Below are positions 46,600 through 54,738 of a stretch of DNA of 64,000 nucleotides, in pieces. The notes below the pieces were generated by a model, which ran no database searches, was not told where the DNA came from, and saw only the letters and a list, made by a program, of their open reading frames with translations. The position numbers and the translations under genes were made by a program. The DNA lies in NCBI RefSeq assembly GCF_007827955.1, contig NZ_VITR01000016.1, forward strand, positions 104,161 through 168,160, given 5' to 3'. The stretch comes from Nitrospirillum pindoramense. GTDB lineage: Bacteria; Pseudomonadota; Alphaproteobacteria; Azospirillales; Azospirillaceae. The stretch's first letter is position 1. Each line of letters opens with the position of its first letter.

Positions 46600-47178
46600 C
46601 TATGGCCTGGCTTGGCCAGGAAGGAGAGCAGCCAGCACCGCCTCCGTCGTCGCCACGGCGGCGTACTCGCCCGCCATGTTGGCCAGCGACAGGGCGTGCA
46701 CGTCTTCGGCGCTCCACACCCGGCCCCGGCCGTCGCGCTTGGCGAAAGTGTAGGTGGCGTCGCTGACGACCGTGGTGGCATAGCCCAGGTTGCCGGCCAT
46801 GCGCACCGTGGCCTCCACCGAATTGTTGGTGATGACCCCGGCCACCACCACGGCGGTGATGCCCCGGCCGCGCAGCAGGTCGTCCAGCCCGGTGCCGATG
46901 AAGGCGCTGTTGGTGCGCTTGGCCACCACGATCTCGCCGGCCGCCGGCATCGCCTCCTCCTTGAAGGCATGGCCCGGTCCGTCGGGACGGTAGGTGGAAT
47001 GGGGCTCCACCGAATCATGCCGCACGTGGATGAGGGGCAGGCCGGCGGAGCGCCAGGCGGCCAGCAGCCGGGCCACGTTGGCCTCAGCCTCCGGATTGTT
47101 GCGCGGCCCCTCCGCCGCCCAGCGCGGATCGTCGATGGCGCGTTGCAGGTCGATGAGGAGAAGGGTGGGAGCGTTCAC
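46600..47178 (-). CDS. Isochorismatase-fold hydrolase with Ser at the nucleophile position
   Basis: The 192-residue protein has the family Asp in LLLIDLQ (D10), Lys in VVAKRTNSAF (K87), and GVITNNSVEATVRMAGNLGY where the usual catalytic Cys is Ser (S120). The fold is that of nicotinamidases and isochorismatases. The Ser form is a recognisable subfamily and may have other chemistry. The GTG start overlaps the comM stop in a GTGA, so it was translationally coupled to comM before that gene was cut. Confidence 0.85.
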   Translation of the reverse strand: MNAPTLLLIDLQRAIDDPRWAAEGPRNNPEAEANVARLLAAWRSAGLPLIHVRHDSVEPHSTYRPDGPGHAFKEEAMPAAGEIVVAKRTNSAFIGTGLDDLLRGRGITAVVVAGVITNNSVEATVRMAGNLGYATTVVSDATYTFAKRDGRGRVWSAEDVHALSLANMAGEYAAVATTEAVLAALLPGQARP

Positions 47179-47860
47179 CGCACCACCACCCGGCGGTAGC
47201 TCAGCGCCTCGGCGATGTGCACGCGGCGCACGGTGTCGCTGCCCTCCATGTCGGCCAGGGTGCGGGCGACGCGCAGGACGCGGTGATAGCCGCGGGCGGA
47301 CAGGCGCAGGCGGTCGGCGGCCTCGGTCAGCAGGGCGCGGCCGGGGGCCTCGGGAGCGGCCACCTTTTCCAGCAGTTCGCCATCCGCCTCGGCATTGGTG
47401 CGGATGGTGGGGTGGCCTGGCTTCGTCAGGGCGGCGTAGCGCGCCGCCTGGATGCCCCGCGCGCGGGCCACGCGGGCGGCCACGATGGCGCTGGTCTCGC
47501 GCGGCGGGGGCAGCGACAGGTCCGACGCCTTCACCGCCGGAACGTCGACATGCAGGTCGATGCGGTCGAACAGGGGCCCGGAAATCTTGGACTGGTAATC
47601 GGCGGCGCATTTGGGGGCGCGGCCGCAGGCCTGGGCCGGGTCGTCCAGGTGGCCGCAGCGGCAGGGGTTCATGGCCGCCACCAACTGCACCCGCGCCGGG
47701 TAGGTGACATGGCCGTTGGCCCGCGCCACCGTCGCCCGCCCCGTCTCCAGCGGCTGGCGCAGGGCCTCCAGCGTGGGGCGCGCGAATTCCGGCAGTTCAT
47801 CCAGGAACAGGACGCCCTGGTGGGCCAGGCTGATCTCCCCCGGCTTGGCGCGCACACCAC
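47175..47860 (-). pseudogene. comM: comM (yifB) 3' part, cut by a Tn7-like transposon
   Basis: The frame encodes the C-terminal part of the Mg-chelatase-like AAA+ protein ComM: KPGEISLAHQGVLFLDELPE, AAMNPCRCG, SKISGPLFDRIDLHVDVP and ARGYHRVLRVARTLAD. ComM is a helicase that aids branch migration in natural transformation. Upstream of GVRAKPGEIS the frame runs into transposon sequence. The N-terminal part, with Walker A, is not in the window and probably lies beyond the far transposon end. Confidence 0.93.
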
Positions 47861-47868
47861 TGTCAAAA

Positions 47869-47984
47869 ACACCATCTTTTCCGACTGGCATTGGCAGTTT
47901 CCCGTCATCGGAACACCAAAAAATCCGACTGTGCGAACCAAATTTTCCAACTAGTTTGGAATTTACACCAAAAAATCCGACTGG
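47869..47984 (+). repeat. Terminal repeats of the transposon left end (TnsB-binding-site-like)
   Basis: A 20-bp unit, best form ACACCAAAAAATCCGACTGG, occurs at 47869-47888, 47913-47932 and 47965-47984. A diverged copy lies at 47935-47954 (GAACCAAATTTTCCAACTAG). All have the same direction. Tn7-like ends contain several such TnsB sites. Confidence 0.85.
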
Positions 47985-48039
47985 TTTGGAACGGCTTTTT
48001 GCCCCTACCATCATCAGGGTAACCTAGAAGGGGGCCGGG

Positions 48040-48675
48040 GTGGTCAGGCGTCGCAAAGTTGGGCCGAATAACCGCAGCTATACCGGGCGTCACGTCACCG
48101 GCGACGGCGAAAACACTGTGCGTTACGAGTCCAAGCTGGAGCGCGACCTCCTGATCTTGCTGGAGTCCCGCCCAGGCGTGCTGGAGATCACGGAACAACC
48201 CTTCACCCTGGAGTTCGTGGACAGTACCGGCCGCAAAAAAACGTACACGCCGGACTTCCTGGTCCGGTACGCCGACAAGACCTCGATCTACGAGGTGAAG
48301 TTCAAGGATGAACTGAAGAAAAACTGGGATCGCTATCGGGAGCCCTACTTCTACGCGCGCTCATGGGCGAAGCAGAACGGCATGCGCTTCCGGATCATGA
48401 CGGAGAAAGCCATCCGAACTTTGAGGACGGAGAACTTCAGGGTGCTCCGGCCCTTCCTCCGTGTCGAGCCTGACGCCGACACCGTCCAGCAAATCCTGAA
48501 CGGCTTAGCGGAAGGTCCCTGGACCATCGGGCGCTTGGCCAAGGACCTATATCCGAACGTCGAGGAGCGCGGCTTGTTCTGGCAAGCGATGTGGGTGCTG
48601 CTCGTCCAGGGACGGCTGACAGGTGACTTCGATCGGTTTCCCCTGGGGATGGATTTCGTGGTGTGGAGGACATAG
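48040..48675 (+). CDS. tnsA: TnsA-like endonuclease of the transposon
   Basis: The 211-residue protein has ESKLERDLLILLESRPGV, the catalytic Asp in YTPDFLV (D72) and ExK in YEVKFKDEL (E85, K87), the TnsA nuclease pattern, followed by a C-terminal winged-helix region. TnsA cuts the 5' ends of the element so that it moves by cut-and-paste. The GTG start follows AGAAGGGGG. tnsB follows with overlap. Confidence 0.92.
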   Translation: MVRRRKVGPNNRSYTGRHVTGDGENTVRYESKLERDLLILLESRPGVLEITEQPFTLEFVDSTGRKKTYTPDFLVRYADKTSIYEVKFKDELKKNWDRYREPYFYARSWAKQNGMRFRIMTEKAIRTLRTENFRVLRPFLRVEPDADTVQQILNGLAEGPWTIGRLAKDLYPNVEERGLFWQAMWVLLVQGRLTGDFDRFPLGMDFVVWRT

Positions 48676-50606
48676 TGACCGAGCAAAACGTTCCGTCTCC
48701 ATCCGCCCTGTGGCTTGAGCCAAGGAAAGGACTGATGGTCGATGTCGGGGGAAAGCCCGGCAAGATCGTGAGTGCGCTGTCGTTGGAGGTCGTCGTGGTG
48801 GAGGACCTGGCCACCAAGGAGACGACTCGGGTCGAGCTTGGCCAGCTAAAGGTCTGGACGGAGGGCGCGCCGGAGGAGGCCCCAGTTGCGCCCGACCTGG
48901 CGTCGATCGCCCCCGAGCGGCTGGCGATGGGGCTGGAGCGCTTGAAGGTCATCCAGGAGATCTTGGCAATGAGCCGGCCGCCCCGATCGGTGGTGGAAGA
49001 ATACGCGGCGCAGTTGGGGATGAGCACGTCACACCTCTACGACCTCGTCAGCATGTGGCGCCGGCAGGGTGGGGTGACCAGGCTGATCCCTCACATCAGC
49101 CCGAGGAAAAAGTACCCGTCACGGCTTTTGCCCGCTGTGGCCCAGATCGTCGAATCGGCGATAGACGAGTATTATCTGAAGCGGCGTGAGCCCCTGAAAA
49201 AGGTGGTCGCGGCGGTCAAGAACGCCTGCTTGCTGGCGGGAGAGACACCACCGTCCGCCACCACGGTGAGCAAGCGCATCAAGGCGCGGCCGCCGAGTGA
49301 GGTGGCTGCGGCACGCCTTCTCCCGGGGGTCACCAACAAGGTCTACAAGGAGGTGTATGGGCCCGGCGAGGAGCCGCAATGGCCCCTCCACCGGGTGCAG
49401 ATCGACCACACGGTCGCCGACTTGTTCATTATCGACCCCGAGCACCACCAGGCTCTGATGCGTCCGTTCCTGACGCTGGTGTTCGATGAATATTCCCGGT
49501 GCATCCTGGGCTTCCGTCTCAGCTTGTCTCCGCCTTCCACATTGTCTGTGGCCATGGCCCTGCACCATGCCGTGTTCCCCAAGGCGGAATATTGCCGGCG
49601 TATGGAGATTGAGACGCCGTGGGAGATGTATGGGAAACCCGATTCGCTGTTCACCGACAACGCGGCGGAATTCGATAGCGCCGGCTTGATCCTCGGTTGC
49701 CAGCATTATGACATCAACCATACGTTCCGGCCGCTGGACAAACCCGAGTACGGTGGGCGCATCGAGCGGTTCATCGGTACTCTCATGGGGAGGTTGACGC
49801 TAATCCCCGGAGCCACTGGCAACAGCATTCGGGAACGGAGCAAGGGATACGATCCCGAGAAATACGCGATCCTCACCCTGGAGCAGGCTGAACGCCGGGT
49901 GGCCCATATGATCGCACTCTATCACCGGGAAGTGCACAGCAGCTTGAAGGTAGAGCCCCGACAGCGTTGGAAGGAGGGGATTTTCGGCAGTGATGCCATC
50001 CCAGGCCGGGGCCTACCGGCTTATCCCGCTGATCCTGAGAGATTCCTGATCGACTTTCTTCCGGCAGACCGTCGCACCCTGCAGGAGTACGGGGTGATGA
50101 TAAACCGCTTCAAGTATAACTGGCCCGTCCTGCGCGTCCTGCGAGATAGGTATCGCAAGGAAAAGGTTATCGTCCGGCACAATCCTGACGACGTTTCCCG
50201 GATATGGGTATGGGACCGGGAGAACTTCCGGTACTACGAGGTGCCCATGGCCAGCGGCCGCAGCACGCCGGCGCCGCTCTGGGAGGTCAACCGGGCCGTG
50301 GCCAGCTTGAAGAAGGAAGGCTATGACGCGGAGAACGAGGCCTTCATATTCAACAAGCTGGAACAGCTTCGCCGGGAAGATGAGGAACTGGGCGCCAAGG
50401 TCAAACAAGCGCGGAAAGCCATCGCCCGCCGCCAGGAGGCGGAGCGGACCGGCAAATTGCTACCCGCCCCGGCCAAGGGTGCGGTGCGGGCACTGCCACC
50501 TCCTAATCCGGTTGGCCAGGAAGTGCTTCCTTCCGTCGTTTCTGAACCGGCTCCCGAGGGTAAGCCCAAGCAGCGGCCGGTGATCGACGTGGAGGGGTGG
50601 TCATGA
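48675..50606 (+). CDS. tnsB: TnsB/TniA-like DDE transposase
   Basis: A 643-residue Mu/Tn7-type transposase: N-terminal helix-turn-helix domains (SVVEEYAAQLGMSTSHLYDL), an rve core with the DDE triad D244 (VQIDHT), D328 (LFTDNAAEF) and E364 (GGRIERFIG), then a beta-barrel (Mu-C) domain. D to E spacing is 35, as usual. The GTG at 48675 has GGAGGA at the right distance; a GTG at 48663 would add four residues. It cuts the 3' ends and joins them to target DNA. Confidence 0.94.
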   Translation: MTEQNVPSPSALWLEPRKGLMVDVGGKPGKIVSALSLEVVVVEDLATKETTRVELGQLKVWTEGAPEEAPVAPDLASIAPERLAMGLERLKVIQEILAMSRPPRSVVEEYAAQLGMSTSHLYDLVSMWRRQGGVTRLIPHISPRKKYPSRLLPAVAQIVESAIDEYYLKRREPLKKVVAAVKNACLLAGETPPSATTVSKRIKARPPSEVAAARLLPGVTNKVYKEVYGPGEEPQWPLHRVQIDHTVADLFIIDPEHHQALMRPFLTLVFDEYSRCILGFRLSLSPPSTLSVAMALHHAVFPKAEYCRRMEIETPWEMYGKPDSLFTDNAAEFDSAGLILGCQHYDINHTFRPLDKPEYGGRIERFIGTLMGRLTLIPGATGNSIRERSKGYDPEKYAILTLEQAERRVAHMIALYHREVHSSLKVEPRQRWKEGIFGSDAIPGRGLPAYPADPERFLIDFLPADRRTLQEYGVMINRFKYNWPVLRVLRDRYRKEKVIVRHNPDDVSRIWVWDRENFRYYEVPMASGRSTPAPLWEVNRAVASLKKEGYDAENEAFIFNKLEQLRREDEELGAKVKQARKAIARRQEAERTGKLLPAPAKGAVRALPPPNPVGQEVLPSVVSEPAPEGKPKQRPVIDVEGWS

Positions 50607-51514
50607 CCGACTATTCCCACCTCCATTCCTCAACGGTCCCACTGCTGGACCTTTCCAATGCCGAGCGGGTCTTCCGCTGCCAGACGAAGCGGTATGTGAA
50701 CTACCCGCGCGCCAAGCAGATCATGGCCAAACTGGAGCACCTGCTGGTGCTCCCGCACCAGCAGCGGCCGGAATGCCTGATCGTGGAGGCCCCCACCAGC
50801 AACGGTAAGTCATACTTGTTGAAGGAGTTCCTGCGTCGGCATCCCGCCGTGGACGACCCCAAGGGCGATTCGGGGATCATTCCGGTCCTGTTCATCGAGG
50901 TCACCGGCGACCCCAGCTTGGAGACTTTCTACGAGTGGATCCTTGATGCGTTGTCGGTCCCCTTCAATCGCAAGAGCCACCGGCGGATAAAGCGCCACCA
51001 ATGCATCCTGGCGCTGAAAATGGCGGGGACGCGGATCGTCATCATGGACGAGACCCACAACCTGGCCCTGGCTTCGTTCGCGGAGCGGATGAAGATCCTC
51101 GCGGAGATGCGGTCGATCATGAACGACGATACGCTCATGATCAGCTTCGTGTGCGCGGGCACGGGCCAGGCAAAATCGCAGCTTCAGAGCGACGCTCAGC
51201 TGCTGAACCGTCATGAGGTTGCCCAACTGCCGCTGTGGAAAGATGACGGGGACTACCGGGCGCTGCTGGCCGGCTTTGAGTCACTGCTGCCGCTGCGGCA
51301 GCCGTCGGGACTGTGGGAGGATGACGCTCTCGCCGGCTACATTCTGGAGCGCAGTGAGCGGCTGATTGCCGGCATGTTCTACATCGTCAGCCGTGCGGCT
51401 ACCGAGGCCATACGCAGTGGCGAGGAACGCATCACCCGCAAAATACTGGAGCGTGTCGACTATCAGCCGCCATCAAAGCGGCGTGTTACGGTGGTCGATC
51501 TCGACGTGATGTAA
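50603..51514 (+). CDS. tnsC: TnsC/TniB-like AAA+ transposition regulator
   Basis: The 303-residue ATPase has Walker A APTSNGKSY (K69) and Walker B VIMDETHNL, then a sensor stretch FVCAGTGQAKSQL. TnsC polymerises on target DNA and links the target selector (TniQ) to the transposase. The ATG overlaps the tnsB stop in an ATGA and follows GAGGGG. Confidence 0.93.
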   Translation: MTDYSHLHSSTVPLLDLSNAERVFRCQTKRYVNYPRAKQIMAKLEHLLVLPHQQRPECLIVEAPTSNGKSYLLKEFLRRHPAVDDPKGDSGIIPVLFIEVTGDPSLETFYEWILDALSVPFNRKSHRRIKRHQCILALKMAGTRIVIMDETHNLALASFAERMKILAEMRSIMNDDTLMISFVCAGTGQAKSQLQSDAQLLNRHEVAQLPLWKDDGDYRALLAGFESLLPLRQPSGLWEDDALAGYILERSERLIAGMFYIVSRAATEAIRSGEERITRKILERVDYQPPSKRRVTVVDLDVM

Positions 51515-51519
51515 CAGCA

Positions 51520-52602
51520 ATGCTGTCCGGGCGGTATTGGCTCTACCACCCCAAGCCGCAGCAGGACGAGAGCCTATACTCCTGGGTTCTTCGGACCGCT
51601 CAGGGGAACGGCCTGCGGAGCTACAGCTTCTGCCAACTCGCCTTTCAGCGGGGCCGCCTGCTTGGGCAGGACATTGACCGTTCCGTACCGGAGGGCATGC
51701 TGGCTGTCATGGCGTCGAAGACGGCCACCCCTTACCGACGGGCTTTCGAGACCACCTTGGCCAGTTACGAGGGCTGGCTGGTGGAGAAGTGGCAGCCGCT
51801 GGGGCGCACCAAATGGGTGCTCCATAGCGGGAGCCGTCATCGCATCCGGCGGGTCCACGGCTTCCAATTCTGCCCGCTGTGCCTGAGGGAAGACGCCACA
51901 CCCTATCTCCGGCGGACTTGGCGCCTTGCCCTTTGGAGCTGCTGCCCCCGGCATGGTTGCATCATGCATGATGCCTGCCCACACTGCGGCGCGGCACTGA
52001 TGGCTCACCGGGCTGAGGCGATCGAGCGGTGCGGGGCCTGCGACGGTACGCTAACATCTGCTTTAACCCTTCAAGCGGACTTTGGCGCGCTGGTCCTTCA
52101 GCAGAGGACCAGCGCTATCTTGGCTCGCGGCTGGGCCATGCTGGGAGATGCTACGTTCGTGCGGTCCCACCTCTACTTTGACCTGCTCCACCAGGTGATG
52201 CGTCTATTGGCTTCCCGCCGAGCGGCCGGGGGCCGCCTACGGAGCGTGATCGCCACCACTTGGGGTGGACCGAGCGAGGTTAGTGAAGAGAGTGAGCTGG
52301 AGCGGATGGGGCCAATTCCGCGGCATGCCGTGGCGGCGCTGACGTCTCGACTCCTGGAGGGCTGGCCCTGGCGGTTTGTGGGCGCCTGTTTGGAGGCGGG
52401 CGTTACCCGGTCGCGTGTCTTGATGGACCTCAAGGAGGTGCCATATGAGCTTGACCGGACCCTTCGACAGTTCATGGACCGTAAGTCCTATGAACCTTCC
52501 GACGGAGAGGTTGCCGCAGTCGTGGCTTATCTTCGCAGGAACGGCATCCGGCCAAGCACCCGTAGCCTACATAGGTATGTATGGGGTGGTGGCGTGCCAT
52601 AA
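51520..52602 (+). CDS. tniQ: TniQ/TnsD-like target-selection protein
   Basis: The 360-residue protein has the TniQ start (YHPKPQQDESLYSWVLRTAQGNG) and zinc-binding motifs FCPLCLRED, CCPRHGCIMHDACPHCG and CGAC. The C-terminal third is DNA-binding-like. It should recognise the comM attachment site. It follows tnsC after 5 bases and completes the transposition operon. Confidence 0.93.
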   Translation: MLSGRYWLYHPKPQQDESLYSWVLRTAQGNGLRSYSFCQLAFQRGRLLGQDIDRSVPEGMLAVMASKTATPYRRAFETTLASYEGWLVEKWQPLGRTKWVLHSGSRHRIRRVHGFQFCPLCLREDATPYLRRTWRLALWSCCPRHGCIMHDACPHCGAALMAHRAEAIERCGACDGTLTSALTLQADFGALVLQQRTSAILARGWAMLGDATFVRSHLYFDLLHQVMRLLASRRAAGGRLRSVIATTWGGPSEVSEESELERMGPIPRHAVAALTSRLLEGWPWRFVGACLEAGVTRSRVLMDLKEVPYELDRTLRQFMDRKSYEPSDGEVAAVVAYLRRNGIRPSTRSLHRYVWGGGVP

Positions 52603-52663
52603 ATTGGGTCGAAGCGCTGGAAAACTTACGGAATCGGTGCTTACAATCGGAAGAAACAGCACC

Positions 52664-52975
52664 ATGGCGACGACGAAGCCCAGCCTGCACAATGAAATCA
52701 TGGTCGGCCTGCAGGAGGCCGTGGCCCATGCCCGGGGAGAAGCGGCGGGCGCCCGCGAAACCGTGGTCATGGTGGGGAAGCGGATCGATGTGCGAGCCAT
52801 TCGGGAAGGGACAGGCTTGACCCAGGAGGCATTTGCCGCCCGATACGGCTTCCCTTTGGCGGCGCTGGAGAAGTGGGAGAGCGGCGCGCGCCATCCCAGA
52901 GGCTCGGACCTCGTTCTGCTCACGGTGATAGACCGGGAGCTGGACGCCGTTAATCGGGCACTGACCGCCGTATAG
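52664..52975 (+). CDS. Xre/HigA-like helix-turn-helix regulator
   Basis: The 103-residue protein ends in a Cro/C1-type helix-turn-helix: VRAIREGTGLTQEAFAARYG, then PLAALEKWESGARHPRG, the pattern of NadS/HigA antitoxins. No toxin gene is adjacent, so it is an orphan antitoxin or a regulator of the transposon. It starts 61 bases after tniQ. Confidence 0.8.
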   Translation: MATTKPSLHNEIMVGLQEAVAHARGEAAGARETVVMVGKRIDVRAIREGTGLTQEAFAARYGFPLAALEKWESGARHPRGSDLVLLTVIDRELDAVNRALTAV

Positions 52976-53514
52976 ACAGGCCGCCCAGGGGCAAGCGCCA
53001 GCAGCAGGAGCACCTGCCGACAGCGCTGAAGTGCCCGGCGCTTGACCCTTCGGATTGTGGTGCGCCTGGAACCCGCCCTTGATGCCCAGGAGATCCTTCG
53101 CAAAAGTGGGGTGATCAACACCAGTGGTTGTATTTTGTGGCAGTCGCATCTGATTAGCGATAAGTTTTCCAACAATTTAGGTGGAATAGGTTGAGTGGGC
53201 TCGGCAAGGTCGGTCCCCTGAGTCGGCTGCGCCCGGCTTTCTTTTATTTATATTCCGTTATCTTTTATTAGGCGAAAATAGTGCCCCCGCTTTTGGGCTC
53301 CATCTCCTGGTCAACACCCATCTGACCCTTATGGGACAAGGCTTCTGAGCGTATTGTGATTCAAAACGGAATCCCAGACCCTCCCAAAACGCAACCTTAT
53401 TAGGGTTTGGCCGTTTGCGCCAGGGGGTGGTTTTTGCGATAATCCATGTATTGAAGGTTTAAAAAGTTAGTAATATGGTTTCATCATGCGCAAAAATGGT
53501 TTAAGAGGGACAAA
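52976..53514. other. 539-bp gap between the transposition genes and the cargo
   Basis: No gene is supported. The first part is GC-rich; from about 53240 it becomes AT-rich. A hairpin terminator candidate is at 53221. The last 80 bases before the ATPase gene at 53515 are AT-rich (TTGAAG, TAATAT) and probably hold its promoter. At 53165-53181 TTTTCCAACAATTTAGG resembles TTTTCCAACTAGTTTGG near the transposon left end. Confidence 0.45.
53221..53250 (+). terminator. Hairpin terminator candidate after the transposition operon
   Basis: AGTCGG-CTGCGC-CCGGCT forms a 6-bp stem (one G-T pair) followed by TTCTTTTATTTA, 245 bases after the regulator gene. Confidence 0.5.
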
Positions 53515-54738
53515 ATGAGCAACATTGCAAGACTGCCTTTTGGCGACGATGTGGCTGAGTCCTCCCCCAATATTTCCGAGGAGTTAATGGCGCTGATTGA
53601 GGCCGGACTGAACTCGGACTTTTCCACGATCAGGCGTGTGGGCGGCCGGCTTGTGAGCCATTTCGCTGGTGACGATCAGGGTAAGCTTCAGGGGCAGCTG
53701 GCGCGTATCATCAGGGGGCGCCGCGACCTGAACACGCCCAAATCGCTTCCAACGGACGGCAAGTCCAGAAACCCTTTGGTCGAGGAACTGCCCTGGCCCA
53801 AGGACCCGTTGTTTGTCGACGGACGGGTCGACGGGATCCTGAAGCGCCTCGTGGCAGAGGCCAAAGCGGCCGACCTCCTGGCTGCCGAAGGGCTGGCCCC
53901 CCAAACCAACTTGATCTTGTCCGGCCCGCCTGGAACCGGGAAGACCCTGGCTGCGGGCCACATAGCGGCTAGGCTGGGTGTTCCCTTGCTTAGCGCAAGA
54001 CTGGACAGCCTAGTTTCCTCTCTTCTGGGCGACACGGCCAAGAATATCAGGTCTCTATTCGAATTCGTTCAAGATCAACCATGTGTGCTCCTTCTTGATG
54101 AAGTCGACGCTGTCGCGAAACAGCGCGACGATGACCGGGATATCGGTGAATTGAAGCGTGTGGTAAATACTCTTCTTCAGGCACTGGACAGTCTTGGCCA
54201 TCGAAATGTAATTATCGCAGCTACAAATCATCCGCATCTTCTTGATTCGGCTGTTTGGAGGCGGTTCCCCTACAAGATCGATCTTTCTCTTCCAAATGAG
54301 GCGGTGCGTATCGATCTGTGGAAATACTATCTGAAAATCGAAGGTCCTGAACATATCCAAGCCCTGGCCCGCCTGTCCGAAGGTTTATCCGCTGCCGACG
54401 TTCGGACAATTGCCCTAGGCGAGCGGCGTGCTGCCCTGCTTGAGGCACGAGAGATCAACCTTCCCGCTATTGTGGACGGGGTTGTTAGTTGCCGAAGTGG
54501 CGGCCCTGGGATACTTATGAGCGACAAAGCTGATACGGACTATTGGCTTCAGTTGCGGCGTGACTGCCGTGAGCGCTTCGCTATGACCTCCAAGGAGGAA
54601 AGCCTGGTGTTCGGCGTCACGGTCCAAGCGGCGCTGAAGGCCCGTAAAGCTCAAAGTAGCCATCGAGCAGGAAAACCAAACGGTGCCGGAAAAGCCTCTA
54701 CTTCGCCTCACCATCCGGGGAAGGCGCTCACGGCCTGA
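53515..54738 (+). CDS. ietA: IetA-like AAA+ ATPase of an IetAS defence pair
   Basis: The 407-residue AAA+ protein has Walker A GPPGTGKT (137-144), Walker B LLLDEVD (192-198), IIAATNHPHLLD (sensor 1) and the arginine-finger region AVWRRFPYKIDL. With the subtilisin gene that overlaps it by 56 bases it matches IetA/IetS, first described on Agrobacterium plasmids and later shown to protect against phage. The ATG follows GAGGGACAAA. The assignment to IetAS rests on gene order and domain pair, not on a search. Confidence 0.8.
   Translation: MSNIARLPFGDDVAESSPNISEELMALIEAGLNSDFSTIRRVGGRLVSHFAGDDQGKLQGQLARIIRGRRDLNTPKSLPTDGKSRNPLVEELPWPKDPLFVDGRVDGILKRLVAEAKAADLLAAEGLAPQTNLILSGPPGTGKTLAAGHIAARLGVPLLSARLDSLVSSLLGDTAKNIRSLFEFVQDQPCVLLLDEVDAVAKQRDDDRDIGELKRVVNTLLQALDSLGHRNVIIAATNHPHLLDSAVWRRFPYKIDLSLPNEAVRIDLWKYYLKIEGPEHIQALARLSEGLSAADVRTIALGERRAALLEAREINLPAIVDGVVSCRSGGPGILMSDKADTDYWLQLRRDCRERFAMTSKEESLVFGVTVQAALKARKAQSSHRAGKPNGAGKASTSPHHPGKALTA

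Noticed and set aside
47861..48014. Start of the comM frame at 48014
   Set aside because: This part of the open frame is transposon-end sequence read by chance; ComM homology begins only at about 47860.
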